Source: an uncultured Eubacterium sp. (GTDB taxonomy: Bacteria > Bacillota > Clostridia > Lachnospirales > Lachnospiraceae). Taken from it: a DNA stretch of 64,000 bases. This document shows, piece by piece, positions 18,272 to 27,647 of this stretch. Each line of letters opens with the position of its first letter. The first letter of the stretch is position 1. Location: the NCBI GenBank assembly GCA_947642745.1, contig CANRTU010000005.1:24451-88450 (forward strand), written 5' to 3'. Position numbers and translations under genes: made by a program. The notes below the pieces were generated by a model, which searched no databases, was not told the origin of the DNA, and was given only the letters and a program-made list of their open reading frames with translations.

Positions 18272-18526
18272 GAGCGTGTCTGGAAATCATTCCCGGGATC
18301 TGTACGCTTCATTTTGTACCTGAAGGGGCATGATACGGAGAATTTATCCGGGATTTAGTCAGTGCAGTCTGCCGCACTTTATAAATCTGGGATAAATTCT
18401 CCATAGAAAGCCTTTGTGGCACAAAATGTGAAGCATATCATACCTCACGGGTGCATATCATGGAAAGCATATCATGGAAAGCATATCATGAAATACATAT
18501 TATGATATGCATGTTTCAGACACGCC
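18272..18526 (+). repeat. Family A palindromic element, full-length copy
   Basis: The element is bounded by GAGCGTGTCTGGAAA at the left and TTTCAGACACG at the right, which are inverted repeats of each other. Inside, GGAGAATTTATCC is matched by GGATAAATTCTCC, so the whole element can fold on itself. It carries the family word TTTGTACCTGAAGGGGCATGATACG and, near its right end, three copies of a 14-bp unit (GCATATCATGGAAA, 18453-18494). No ORF lies inside. It is 23 bases downstream of the small minus-strand gene and could serve as that gene's terminator. Confidence 0.7.
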
Positions 18527-18548
18527 CTGAAGCCCTCCGGATACTTTG

Positions 18549-18743
18549 CTACTCGTCCAGACAGTTCATGTCTGTAATTCCGCAGGTCTTATCCTTATTA
18601 TTGGTCATGTTATTCATATTAGTAATAGAAGCGGTCTGTTCTGTGCCGTTTTCCACACAGTTCATATCAGTCAGGCCACAAGTTTTGTCTGGATTGTCTG
18701 TGTCCCCGTTCATATTGGAAATATTTAAGTTTCTGCCATTCAT
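18549..18743 (-). CDS. Small duplicated cysteine-motif peptide (64 aa), unknown function
   Basis: 64 residues on the minus strand. ATG at 18743 is seven bases from an excellent GGAGGA site, and a TATAAT-like -10 lies at 18768-18773. The peptide is two copies of a module of about 23 residues, NMN-x-DKTCG-[LI]-TDMNC, separated by a Thr/Glu-rich spacer; each copy has two Cys, six residues apart. In the DKTCGxTDMNC core the copies use different codons at most third positions while keeping the amino acids, which points to selection on protein. It is acidic and Asn-rich, with no signal peptide or membrane segment. It is divergent from ahpC, 194 bases away. I know no family for it. Confidence 0.7.
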   Translation of the reverse strand: MNGRNLNISNMNGDTDNPDKTCGLTDMNCVENGTEQTASITNMNNMTNNKDKTCGITDMNCLDE

Positions 18744-18881
18744 AATAAATTCCTCCTTCTCCGGTATATTATAATATTGAAACCTGCCTTTCGGCCTGTC
18801 CGGACAGATCCGGGCGATGACGGCCGGCATATGATCATTATAGAGAATTATATGCAGTTTATCAAGTCAATAAAATGCTTT

Positions 18882-18910
18882 TTGACAAATAATCCGGTAT
18901 CATATATAAT
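18882..18910 (+). promoter_or_regulatory. ahpC promoter
   Basis: TTGACA (18882-18887) and TATAAT (18905-18910) have exact consensus and 17-bp spacing. Upstream lies an AT-rich partly palindromic stretch with arms GCATAT (18827-18832) and ATATGC (18850-18855), and the core ATTATAGAGAATTATA recalls, without matching well, a PerR box. Confidence 0.8.
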
Positions 18911-18937
18911 ACAATCTGTGGAAGAGGAGGGATTTTT

Positions 18938-19510
18938 ATGAAAAATAGACATATGATTGGGAAAAAACTAAAGTCGTTTTCGGTAAAGGCCTATGAAAAC
19001 GGTACCATCCGTACCGTAACAAAGGAAGATGTCATCGGGAAGTGGAGTCTGTTTTTCTTTTATCCGGCAGACTTTACATTTGTATGTCCCACAGAACTGA
19101 AGGATCTGGCAGACCACTATGATCAGTTTAAAGAAGAGGGTTGTGAAATATATGCTGTTTCCACCGACAGCGAATATGTCCATAAGGCCTGGGCGGATGC
19201 TTCGGAAACGATCCGGGGGATCAGGTATCCCATGCTGGCGGACACGGCATGGAAGCTGTCAGAAAATTTCGGCGTACTGGCCGCAAAAACCGGGCAGGCG
19301 CTTCGGGCGGCGTTTCTGCTGAATCCGGATGGAAAAATAAGAGCTTATGAAGTGCATGATATGGGTATTGGCAGAAATGCCGCAGAACTGCTGCGTGTCC
19401 TGCAGGCGGCAAAATTTGTGGAAGAAAACGGAGATCAGGTCTGTCCTGCCAGATGGCAGCCGGGAGCGGAAACCATAAAGCCGGACCTGGATCTGGTAGG
19501 AAAATTATAA
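18938..19510 (+). CDS. ahpC: Alkyl hydroperoxide reductase C (typical 2-Cys peroxiredoxin)
   Basis: 190 residues, the usual length. The peroxidatic Cys lies in FVCPTEL at about residues 48-54 and the resolving Cys in QVCPARW near the C-terminus. It reduces hydrogen peroxide and organic peroxides in the cytoplasm. Its electrons normally come from AhpF or a thioredoxin-like dithiol protein; the next gene resembles the N-terminal dithiol part of AhpF, so the pair probably works together. GAGGAGGG lies seven bases before ATG 18938. A consensus promoter precedes it, and a divergently oriented small gene shares the upstream region. Confidence 0.93.
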   Translation: MKNRHMIGKKLKSFSVKAYENGTIRTVTKEDVIGKWSLFFFYPADFTFVCPTELKDLADHYDQFKEEGCEIYAVSTDSEYVHKAWADASETIRGIRYPMLADTAWKLSENFGVLAAKTGQALRAAFLLNPDGKIRAYEVHDMGIGRNAAELLRVLQAAKFVEENGDQVCPARWQPGAETIKPDLDLVGKL

Positions 19511-19724
19511 GATCAGATAAATCAGACAACCTGCTGACAGGCGCCGGACGACTGGGATCATTATAGTTTCACAGTCTGAAACAGACAGGAATATGTGCCC
19601 GGGGATTGCCCGGATAACGGGGACACTGGCAGCGTCATGGTTTATATGTGGGAATGCCAGAGTGAACAATACCGGCTGGGACCAGGGGAATTTTCAGTCC
19701 CGTTGCGGAACAGAAAGGACGATT

Positions 19725-20399
19725 ATGAAACAGGAAACATATGATGGCATATCCGCCAGCAGCCATCTGCTGGACGACGATATGTGCGGACAGATCCGCC
19801 GGGTGCTGGACCGGCTGCTGCAGGATGTATGGGTACGGGCCGTTATGGATCTGTCAGATAAAAAAGGTATGGAAATGGCGGAATTTTTAAAAGCGTTTTC
19901 CGGCCTGAACCCAAAAGTTCATTTACAGCTGTACGAACCGGGAGAATGTCCGGGGCTGGAAGAAGAACTGGCCTGTGAACAGTTATATCCCGTTACAGGG
20001 CTGTATCTGGCAGAAACGGAATTTACGGGTCTTTCATTCCGTGGCATACCGGGAGGAAAGGAGATTAACGCTTTTGTCATTGCGTTTTATAATGCGGCAG
20101 GAGCCGGACAGCCGCTGGAAGAGCAGGTCACAATACGGATTGCGGACCTTTCGCAGCCCCGCAGGCTGCAGGTGTTTGTATCCCTTGCCTGCCATTACTG
20201 TGCGGAAACTGTAATACTGTGCCAGCATATTGCGGCGCTCAGTCAGCAGATTCAGGTGCAGATGACCGACGCCGGACTGTACCCGTCGCTGGTGGAAAAA
20301 TACGGACTGGAACGGGTGCCGGTTATAGTCAGGGACGACGGACAGAGTCTGACTGGCGGAAAAAGTATGGAAGAAATACTTGATTTTATGGAAAAATAA
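19725..20399 (+). CDS. AhpF N-terminal-like double thioredoxin-fold protein (PDO-like)
   Basis: 224 residues. Two thioredoxin-like folds in tandem resemble the N-terminal domain of AhpF and archaeal/bacterial protein disulfide oxidoreductases. The active CxxC is CHYC in SLACHYCAETV (second fold, about residue 155), and the cis-Pro region is ERVPVIV. The FAD/NADH domain of AhpF is absent, so a separate thioredoxin-reductase-like flavoprotein elsewhere must feed it. I start at ATG 19725 after AAAGGAC; the upstream extension to 19593 looks non-coding. The 214 bases after ahpC contain no clear terminator, so co-transcription is possible. Confidence 0.8.
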   Translation: MKQETYDGISASSHLLDDDMCGQIRRVLDRLLQDVWVRAVMDLSDKKGMEMAEFLKAFSGLNPKVHLQLYEPGECPGLEEELACEQLYPVTGLYLAETEFTGLSFRGIPGGKEINAFVIAFYNAAGAGQPLEEQVTIRIADLSQPRRLQVFVSLACHYCAETVILCQHIAALSQQIQVQMTDAGLYPSLVEKYGLERVPVIVRDDGQSLTGGKSMEEILDFMEK

Positions 20400-20515
20400 T
20401 CAAAAGCGTATGTCAGACGCCGGAAATAAAAGATATAATTACCATAAAATACTGATCCGCAGATATATGATATGTGCATAGTGAAAAAATAATTGCGAAT
20501 TTTATCAAAAACATA

Positions 20516-20633
20516 TTGCAAAGTTAACAATTATAGTGTAGTATGTATATAAATAATAGCTGCCGGGAGAAAAGAGAGCATGGCTAATACAACAGAAGAT
20601 GTTGTGTTTTAGTTATGCTCTTTTTGTATACAA
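20516..20633 (+). promoter_or_regulatory. Glycerol operon promoter and GlpP-type terminator/antiterminator leader
   Basis: TTGCAA (20516-20521) and TAGTAT (20539-20544) are 17 bp apart. The transcribed leader then forms a long imperfect stem: AGAGCATGGCTAATACAACA (from 20575) pairs with TGTTGTGTTTTAGTTATGCTCT, followed by TTTTT. This is an intrinsic terminator ahead of glpP and the whole operon. In Bacillus, GlpP with glycerol 3-phosphate prevents termination in such glp leaders. The same use here is inferred from the gene order. Confidence 0.8.
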
Positions 20634-20659
20634 GTGAAATGGAGGGCAGAGGAGAAACA

Positions 20660-21226
20660 ATGAAAATGTCATTTCGGGAAATTCTTGAAGACACGCCGGT
20701 CATTGCGGCCATCAAAGATATGGATGGGCTGGAAAAATGTCTGAAATCGGATATTCAGGTCGTATTTATTCTGTATGGGGATATCTGCAGTATTGGAGGG
20801 ATTGTAAAAAGGATCAAAGATGCCGGAAAGATTGCGATGGTACATATGGAACTGGTCAGTGGGATTAGCGGAAAGGAAGTTGCCCTTGATTTTATTAAGC
20901 AGTATACAGAAGCGGACGGTATTATTACCACAAAACATACACTGATCAGATATGCAAAGCAGCTGGGGCTGTATACCGTGCACCGTTATTTTGTCATGGA
21001 TTCCATGGCGCTTTCAAATATTGAAAAACAGGTGGGCAGTTTTCAGCCGGATGTTATCGAAGTGCTTCCTGCGATTATGCCGGACATTATCAGAAAAGTA
21101 AATAAAATAAGTAAAGTTCCGGTGATTGCGGGCGGCCTGATTTCAAGCAGGCAGGATGTAATGACGGCGCTGGACAGCGGGGCCATTGCCATTTCGGCAA
21201 CCAGCCAGCAGGTCTGGTTTTTATAA
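20660..21226 (+). CDS. glpP: Glycerol uptake operon antiterminator regulatory protein
   Basis: 188 residues of the GlpP family, a TIM-barrel-like RNA-binding regulator that responds to glycerol 3-phosphate. Characteristic stretches are PVIAAIKDMDGLEKCL near the start, VHMELVSGISG, ADGIITTKHTLIRYAKQLGL, and the closing PVIAGGLISSRQDVMTALDSGAIAISAT. ATG 20660 follows GGAG by five bases. It is the first gene behind the leader terminator, so it would raise its own expression together with the glycerol genes. The next gene starts 37 bases on. Confidence 0.92.
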   Translation: MKMSFREILEDTPVIAAIKDMDGLEKCLKSDIQVVFILYGDICSIGGIVKRIKDAGKIAMVHMELVSGISGKEVALDFIKQYTEADGIITTKHTLIRYAKQLGLYTVHRYFVMDSMALSNIEKQVGSFQPDVIEVLPAIMPDIIRKVNKISKVPVIAGGLISSRQDVMTALDSGAIAISATSQQVWFL

Positions 21227-21263
21227 AACAGGCAGCGGATTATGGATAAGGGGGTATGGATCA

Positions 21264-22253
21264 ATGAAAAAATTTATCAACGAAGTAGAGCAGGTAGAAA
21301 ATCAGATGATACAGGGTATGGTAAAAGCTTATCCTGCGTATCTTCGCAAACTGGACTGTGGCAACGTGGTAGTCAGGAGCGAAAAGAAAGAGCATAAAGT
21401 GGCGCTGATCAGCGGAGGCGGCAGCGGCCATGAACCGGCTCATGGCGGATATGTGGGCAAAGGTATGCTGGACGCTGCGGTGGCGGGGCCGGTATTTACT
21501 TCCCCGACGCCGGACCAGGTATATGAAGGCATTAAAGCGGTTGCTACAGATGCGGGCGTTCTGATGGTTATTAAAAATTATACCGGTGATGTGATGAATT
21601 TTGAAATGGCCGGTGAAATGGCTGGTGACGAGGATATTCCGGTCAGACAGGTAATTGTAAACGACGATGTGGCGGTAAAAGACAGTCTCTATACAGTAGG
21701 CAGAAGAGGCGTCGCTGGAACCGTATTTGTACATAAAATTGCCGGAGCGCTGGCTGAGACAGGTGCGGATCTGGATGCCGTGGCCGGGGTGGCGCAGAAA
21801 GTCATCGACAATGTACGAACCATGGGAGCCGCAATCAGACCTTGTACCATACCTGCCGCAGGCAAACCGGGCTTTGAGCTTGCGGAAAATGAAATGGAAG
21901 TGGGCATAGGCATTCATGGAGAACCCGGTACCCACAGGGAAGAAATTAGAACTGCCGATGAGATTACAGATATGCTGTTAGGACAGATTCTGGCAGACAT
22001 TGATTATACAGGCAGCGAAGTGGCGGTAATGATTAATGGCGCCGGAGCCACGCCGCTGATGGAACTGTACATTATTAATAACCGGGTAGCGGATGTACTG
22101 GCGGAAAAAGGAATCCGGGTATACAAAACATTTGTGGGAGAGTACATGACTTCCATAGAGATGGAAGGATTTTCCATTTCACTGCTGAAACTGGATGACC
22201 AGCTGAAAGAATTACTGGATGCGCCGGCGGATACTCCGGCATTTAAGGCTTAG
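21264..22253 (+). CDS. dhaK: Dihydroxyacetone kinase subunit DhaK
   Basis: 329 residues. DhaK binds dihydroxyacetone covalently through a His and presents it to DhaL-ADP. The substrate pocket signature GGGSGHEPAHGGYVGKGMLDAAVAG is present at about residues 52-76, and NYTGDVMNFEMA and GAGATPLMELYI follow. ATG 21264 after AAGGGGG fits the family start; earlier in-frame residues do not. Together with DhaL and the EIIA-like DhaM it forms a PTS-dependent kinase that sends dihydroxyacetone into glycolysis as DHAP. Confidence 0.93.
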   Translation: MKKFINEVEQVENQMIQGMVKAYPAYLRKLDCGNVVVRSEKKEHKVALISGGGSGHEPAHGGYVGKGMLDAAVAGPVFTSPTPDQVYEGIKAVATDAGVLMVIKNYTGDVMNFEMAGEMAGDEDIPVRQVIVNDDVAVKDSLYTVGRRGVAGTVFVHKIAGALAETGADLDAVAGVAQKVIDNVRTMGAAIRPCTIPAAGKPGFELAENEMEVGIGIHGEPGTHREEIRTADEITDMLLGQILADIDYTGSEVAVMINGAGATPLMELYIINNRVADVLAEKGIRVYKTFVGEYMTSIEMEGFSISLLKLDDQLKELLDAPADTPAFKA

Positions 22254-22330
22254 CCTGTCAAAAAAACGCAGCGGACGGAAATATTTGATTTGTAACAGTA
22301 AAAGCATATACAGGAAAGCGGGTAGATAAC

Positions 22331-22951
22331 ATGAATACGGAAAAGCTGATTGCCGTTCTGCATAAGATTGCGGAAAAGATAGAGACGGAGAAGGAATATC
22401 TTACAGAACTGGACAATGTAATCGGGGACGGGGATCATGGCATCAATCTTGCCAGAGGATTTAAAGAAGTGGAACAGAAGCTGGAAGCGCTTGCGGGAAA
22501 AGAACCTGCGGATGTATTAAAAAGCGTGGGCATGACTCTGGTATCCACAGTGGGCGGCGCCTCCGGGCCACTGTACGGAACCGGATTTATGAAAGCCGGC
22601 GGAGCGTTAAAAGGAAAAAGCGAAATCGGGGTAGCGGATTTTCTGGACGCTTTCAGACAGGCCATTGACGGGGTTAAAATGCGTGGAAAATCTGAAAAAG
22701 GCGAAAAGACAATGCTGGATGCCATGATTCCGGCTCTGGAAGCCATGCAGGCACAGTGGGAGCAGGAACAGGATGCCGCAGCGGTTTTTCTGGCAGGTGT
22801 TGAGGCGGCGCGGAAAGGCGTGGAATATACAAAGACCATTGCGGCCACAAAAGGGCGTGCCAGTTATCTGGGCGAACGAAGCATTGGTCATCAGGATCCC
22901 GGCGCTACATCATTTACAATGCTGCTGGAAGTTGTGGCAAAAGCATTGTAA
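22331..22951 (+). CDS. dhaL: Dihydroxyacetone kinase ADP-binding subunit DhaL
   Basis: 206 residues. The metal/ADP-binding pattern DNVIGDGDHGINLARGF (about 29-45) and GGASGPLYGTGFM (about 75-87) are those of DhaL, whose bound ADP is rephosphorylated by DhaM. The protein closes with SYLGERSIGHQDPGA, also typical. The stop codon lies in the first unit of a small tandem repeat. It is spaced 77 bases from dhaK. Confidence 0.93.
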   Translation: MNTEKLIAVLHKIAEKIETEKEYLTELDNVIGDGDHGINLARGFKEVEQKLEALAGKEPADVLKSVGMTLVSTVGGASGPLYGTGFMKAGGALKGKSEIGVADFLDAFRQAIDGVKMRGKSEKGEKTMLDAMIPALEAMQAQWEQEQDAAAVFLAGVEAARKGVEYTKTIAATKGRASYLGERSIGHQDPGATSFTMLLEVVAKAL

Positions 22952-22988
22952 GAAAAGCATTGTAAGAAAAGCATTGTAAGAAAAGCAT
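22939..22988 (+). repeat. 14-bp tandem repeat across the dhaL stop codon
   Basis: AAAAGCATTGTAAG occurs three times in a row (22939-22980) with a partial fourth unit. The dhaL TAA (22949-22951) is in the first unit, so expansion or contraction would not change the protein. The following 190 bases before dhaM hold only a 25-codon ORF at 23044-23121 that I cannot support. Confidence 0.85.
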
Positions 22989-23178
22989 ACCATGCACCGT
23001 GCCCGCACAGATATGCGGCTGACGTCCGTAGAAGGAAGCGGGGATGAAAATGATGAAAGCCGCCGTCTCTGCGGTTACGGTCAGGAATGTCGCTTATAAA
23101 ATGATCCATCCTGCGCAATGAATTTTATGGAGGCCGGTATAAACGGGGGCATGAAAGCATAGGGGGGGAGAAGACGAT

Positions 23179-23559
23179 ATGGTAGGATTTGTAATTGTTT
23201 CCCATAGTGGAAAGCTGGCGGAAGGCGTTGCGGATCTGGCCGGCATGATGGCAAAAGACGTACCGGTGGCAGCGGCGGGCGGACTGGAAGATGGCAGTTT
23301 TGGAACCAGTTTTGATAAAATACAAAAAGCCGTTGAGCAGGTGTACTCACCGGACGGCGTGATTCTGCTGATGGATATGGGCAGTGCGGTAATGACAGCG
23401 GAAATGGTGCTGGAATCCATGGAAGACAAAAAGCTGCGCATGGCGGACTGTCCGCTTGTGGAAGGCGCTGTGACAGCTACTGTAAATGCTTCGGCAGGCA
23501 TGGGCATGGAAGAGATTCTGAAAGAACTGGAACATGTGGCGGAGCAAAAGAAATTATAA
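23179..23559 (+). CDS. dhaM: PTS-dependent dihydroxyacetone kinase phosphotransferase subunit DhaM (EIIA-mannose fold)
   Basis: 126 residues, the single-domain DhaM form. The phosphorylated His lies in FVIVSHSGKLAEGV near residue 9, and the fold includes GVILLMDMGSAVMTAEM. It passes phosphate from HPr of the PTS to the ADP on DhaL. The HPr and EI fusion domains of the E. coli protein are absent, so general PTS proteins from elsewhere are needed. A G-rich site GGGGGGGAG precedes the ATG. Confidence 0.92.
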   Translation: MVGFVIVSHSGKLAEGVADLAGMMAKDVPVAAAGGLEDGSFGTSFDKIQKAVEQVYSPDGVILLMDMGSAVMTAEMVLESMEDKKLRMADCPLVEGAVTATVNASAGMGMEEILKELEHVAEQKKL

Positions 23560-23669
23560 AATACAGGTTATTAAGAAAATATGATAATTAATTTTATATC
23601 ACCATAATATACATACGAGGCCGGGGTTTTTCCGGGGAGTATTTAAAGTACCGGAGAGCCTGAATATAA

Positions 23670-25184
<1,515 letters not shown>

Positions 25185-25244
25185 GGCCCGGATGTTCCGG
25201 ACATATTAGAATGCGGAGCTGATTGAGGAAAAGGGGGGTTTATT

Positions 25245-25958
25245 ATGTTAATATTTATCGCTGAATTTATTGGAACAATGATGCTTATTTTACTTGGTGA
25301 TGGTGTTGTGGCAAACGTGACGCTGAATAAATCCGGTATGAGGGGTGCGGGATCTATTCAGATTACCTTTGCCTGGGGGCTTGCGGTTATGGTTCCTGCA
25401 TTTATTTTCGGCGCATCCTCCGGAGCTCATTTTAATCCGGCTCTGACGATTGCGCTGGCAATAGACGGGTCCATAGCCTGGGGCGTAGTGCCTTACTACT
25501 TTGCGGGTGAGTTTTTAGGAGCCTTTGTGGGCGCATGTCTTGTATATATTCTGTTCAAAGGTCAGTTTGACGCTACCGACGACGCAGGTACAAAGCTGGG
25601 CGTATTTTCCACAGGACCGTCCATTCCGGATACAGGACTGAATCTGCTGAGTGAAATGATCGGTACATTTGTACTTGTATTTGCTATTAAAGGTATTGCG
25701 CAGGTAGACGGCCTGGCAGGCGGATTAAGCAACTTCCTGGTATTTGGAATTATCGTTTCTATTGGTATGTCGCTGGGCGGCCTGACAGGCTATGCCATCA
25801 ATCCGGCCCGTGACCTGGCGCCACGTATCGCACATGCCATGCTTCCGATCCGGGGAAAAGGAGATTCCAACTGGGGCTATGCATGGATTCCGGTTGTAGG
25901 GCCGGTGATTGGCGCCATTGCCGCAGTGCTTGTATATGGAGCGATTCCGTGGGCATAA
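25245..25958 (+). CDS. glpF: Glycerol uptake facilitator (aquaglyceroporin)
   Basis: 237 residues with six membrane helices and the two half-helix NPA/NPAR motifs: GAHFNPALTIAL near residue 65 and GYAINPARDLAPR near residue 185. The Asp after the second NPAR marks a glycerol channel rather than a water channel. It admits glycerol passively, and GlpK then traps it. AAAGGGGGG precedes the ATG. The gap to glpA (25959-26198) contains an imperfect CAGGCA/TGCCTG hairpin but no gene. Confidence 0.95.
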   Translation: MLIFIAEFIGTMMLILLGDGVVANVTLNKSGMRGAGSIQITFAWGLAVMVPAFIFGASSGAHFNPALTIALAIDGSIAWGVVPYYFAGEFLGAFVGACLVYILFKGQFDATDDAGTKLGVFSTGPSIPDTGLNLLSEMIGTFVLVFAIKGIAQVDGLAGGLSNFLVFGIIVSIGMSLGGLTGYAINPARDLAPRIAHAMLPIRGKGDSNWGYAWIPVVGPVIGAIAAVLVYGAIPWA

Positions 25959-26198
25959 GGATATAAAACGCTGCGGCGGAGAGTGAAGCGGGCGTGGGAC
26001 ACAGGCTTTCTTCCGGCCGCCGGGGCTGCCGGTAAAATACAGTCCGGATATGTAAGGATTTGGACCGGCTGGTTTTAGATTTGTATGAGAACATGAGTCA
26101 GGCAGTGGCAGAATGGTATGCCTGCCTGGCTCTGTTACTGAAAGAGGGAAACAGGCGTATTGTCTGGTTCGTATTATATTTTAGATTGGAGAGATGTT

Positions 26199-27635
26199 AT
26201 GTACGACGTATGTATTATAGGTGCAGGCGTTTCAGGATGCTCGGTAGCCAGGGAATTATCGAGATACCGGGTAAATGCCTGTGTCATTGAGAAATGTGAG
26301 GACGTATGCTGCGGCACTTCCAAGGCCAACAGTGCCATTGTGCATGCGGGCTTTGATGCTGCTGAAGGTTCCCTGATGGCCAGACTGAATGTACAGGGAA
26401 ATGAGATGATGGACCAGCTGTCAGAAGAGCTGGATGTTCCGTTTAAAAGAAACGGGTCGCTGGTTGTCTGTCTGAATGAGGAAGATCTGCCGGGGCTTAA
26501 GGCGCTGTATGACCGGGGAGTAAAAAACGGAGTGAAAGATCTGCGTATTCTCTCCAGGGAAGAGGCGGTAGCGATGGAACCGAATCTGTCTGACGAAGTG
26601 GCAGGGGCATTGTATGCGCCTACCGGGGGAATTGTGTGTCCGTTCCATCTGACCATCGCAATGGCGGAAAATGCCAATACAAACGGCGTGGAATTTAAGT
26701 TTGACACAGCGGTGACAGGCATACACAAAGCGGATGGTTATTACACAATCGAAACTGACCATGGACAGATTGAAAGCCGTTATGTGGTCAATGCGGCCGG
26801 TGTATATGCCGATGAAATCCATAACATGGTAAGTGAAAAGAAAATGAAAATTACAGCCAGAAAAGGCGATTACTGTCTGCTGGACCGCAGCGTGGGAGGA
26901 CATGTGTCCCATACGATTTTTATGCTGCCTACAAAGATGGGCAAAGGCGTGCTTGTATCGCCAACCGTGCATGGAAATCTGCTGATCGGGCCGACAGCCA
27001 TGGATATAGAAAATAAAGAAGGCACCAATACGACCAGGGAAGGCCTGGACGAACTGATGGCGAAAGCCGGGACAACGGTAAAAGATCTGCCGCTGCGTCA
27101 GGTGATTACTTCATTTGCCGGCCTGCGTGCCCACGAAGACGGACACGAATTTATCATCGGGGAAGTGGAAGACGCAAAACAGTTTATTGATGTGGCAGGC
27201 ATTGAATCTCCGGGACTTTCCAGCGCTCCGGCCATTGGAGTTATGGTAGCGGATATGCTGCGGGAAAAAATGGGACTGGAAAAGAAGACAGATTTTGTGG
27301 CCACACGTAAAGGAATCCTCAATCCGGCCACACTAAGCCTTGAGGAACGCAACAGGCTGATTCAGGACAATCCGGCTTATGGCACGATTATCTGCCGCTG
27401 TGAGTCTGTCACGGAAGGAGAGATCCTGGATGCGATCCACCGGCCGGTGGGAGCAAAATCCCTGGACGGGGTAAAACGGCGTACCAGAGCCGGAATGGGC
27501 AGATGCCAGGCTGGTTTTTGCAGTCCGAGAACGATGGAAATACTGGAGCGGGAATTAAATATGAGCATGGAAGAGATTACAAAGTCCGGTGGCCGTTCAT
27601 CAATTGTAACGGGACGCACGAAGGAAAATAAATAG
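26199..27635 (+). CDS. glpA: Anaerobic-type glycerol-3-phosphate dehydrogenase flavoprotein with BFD-like domain
   Basis: 478 residues. The N-terminal FAD site is CIIGAGVSGCSVARELSRY. A DAO-type oxidoreductase fold follows, and the C-terminal 100 residues form a bacterioferredoxin-ferredoxin-like [2Fe-2S] domain with CRC...CQAGFC Cys residues. This is the GlpA-like form found in Bacillota next to a second FAD protein and a DUF1667 protein. Oxidation of glycerol 3-phosphate to DHAP is the expected reaction. ATG 26199 with GGAGAG is preferred to 26160. Confidence 0.88.
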   Translation: MYDVCIIGAGVSGCSVARELSRYRVNACVIEKCEDVCCGTSKANSAIVHAGFDAAEGSLMARLNVQGNEMMDQLSEELDVPFKRNGSLVVCLNEEDLPGLKALYDRGVKNGVKDLRILSREEAVAMEPNLSDEVAGALYAPTGGIVCPFHLTIAMAENANTNGVEFKFDTAVTGIHKADGYYTIETDHGQIESRYVVNAAGVYADEIHNMVSEKKMKITARKGDYCLLDRSVGGHVSHTIFMLPTKMGKGVLVSPTVHGNLLIGPTAMDIENKEGTNTTREGLDELMAKAGTTVKDLPLRQVITSFAGLRAHEDGHEFIIGEVEDAKQFIDVAGIESPGLSSAPAIGVMVADMLREKMGLEKKTDFVATRKGILNPATLSLEERNRLIQDNPAYGTIICRCESVTEGEILDAIHRPVGAKSLDGVKRRTRAGMGRCQAGFCSPRTMEILERELNMSMEEITKSGGRSSIVTGRTKENK

Positions 27636-27647
27636 GAGGGAAAGTCT

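Noticed and set aside
18827..18860. A PerR box upstream of ahpC.
   Set aside because: The AT-rich palindrome matches only part of the TTATAATNATTATAA consensus, so I keep it as a remark, not a site.
23044..23121. A 25-codon ORF before dhaM with GGAAGCGGGG in front.
   Set aside because: Too short, with no repeat or composition signal of selection; it may be chance in a 190-base gap.
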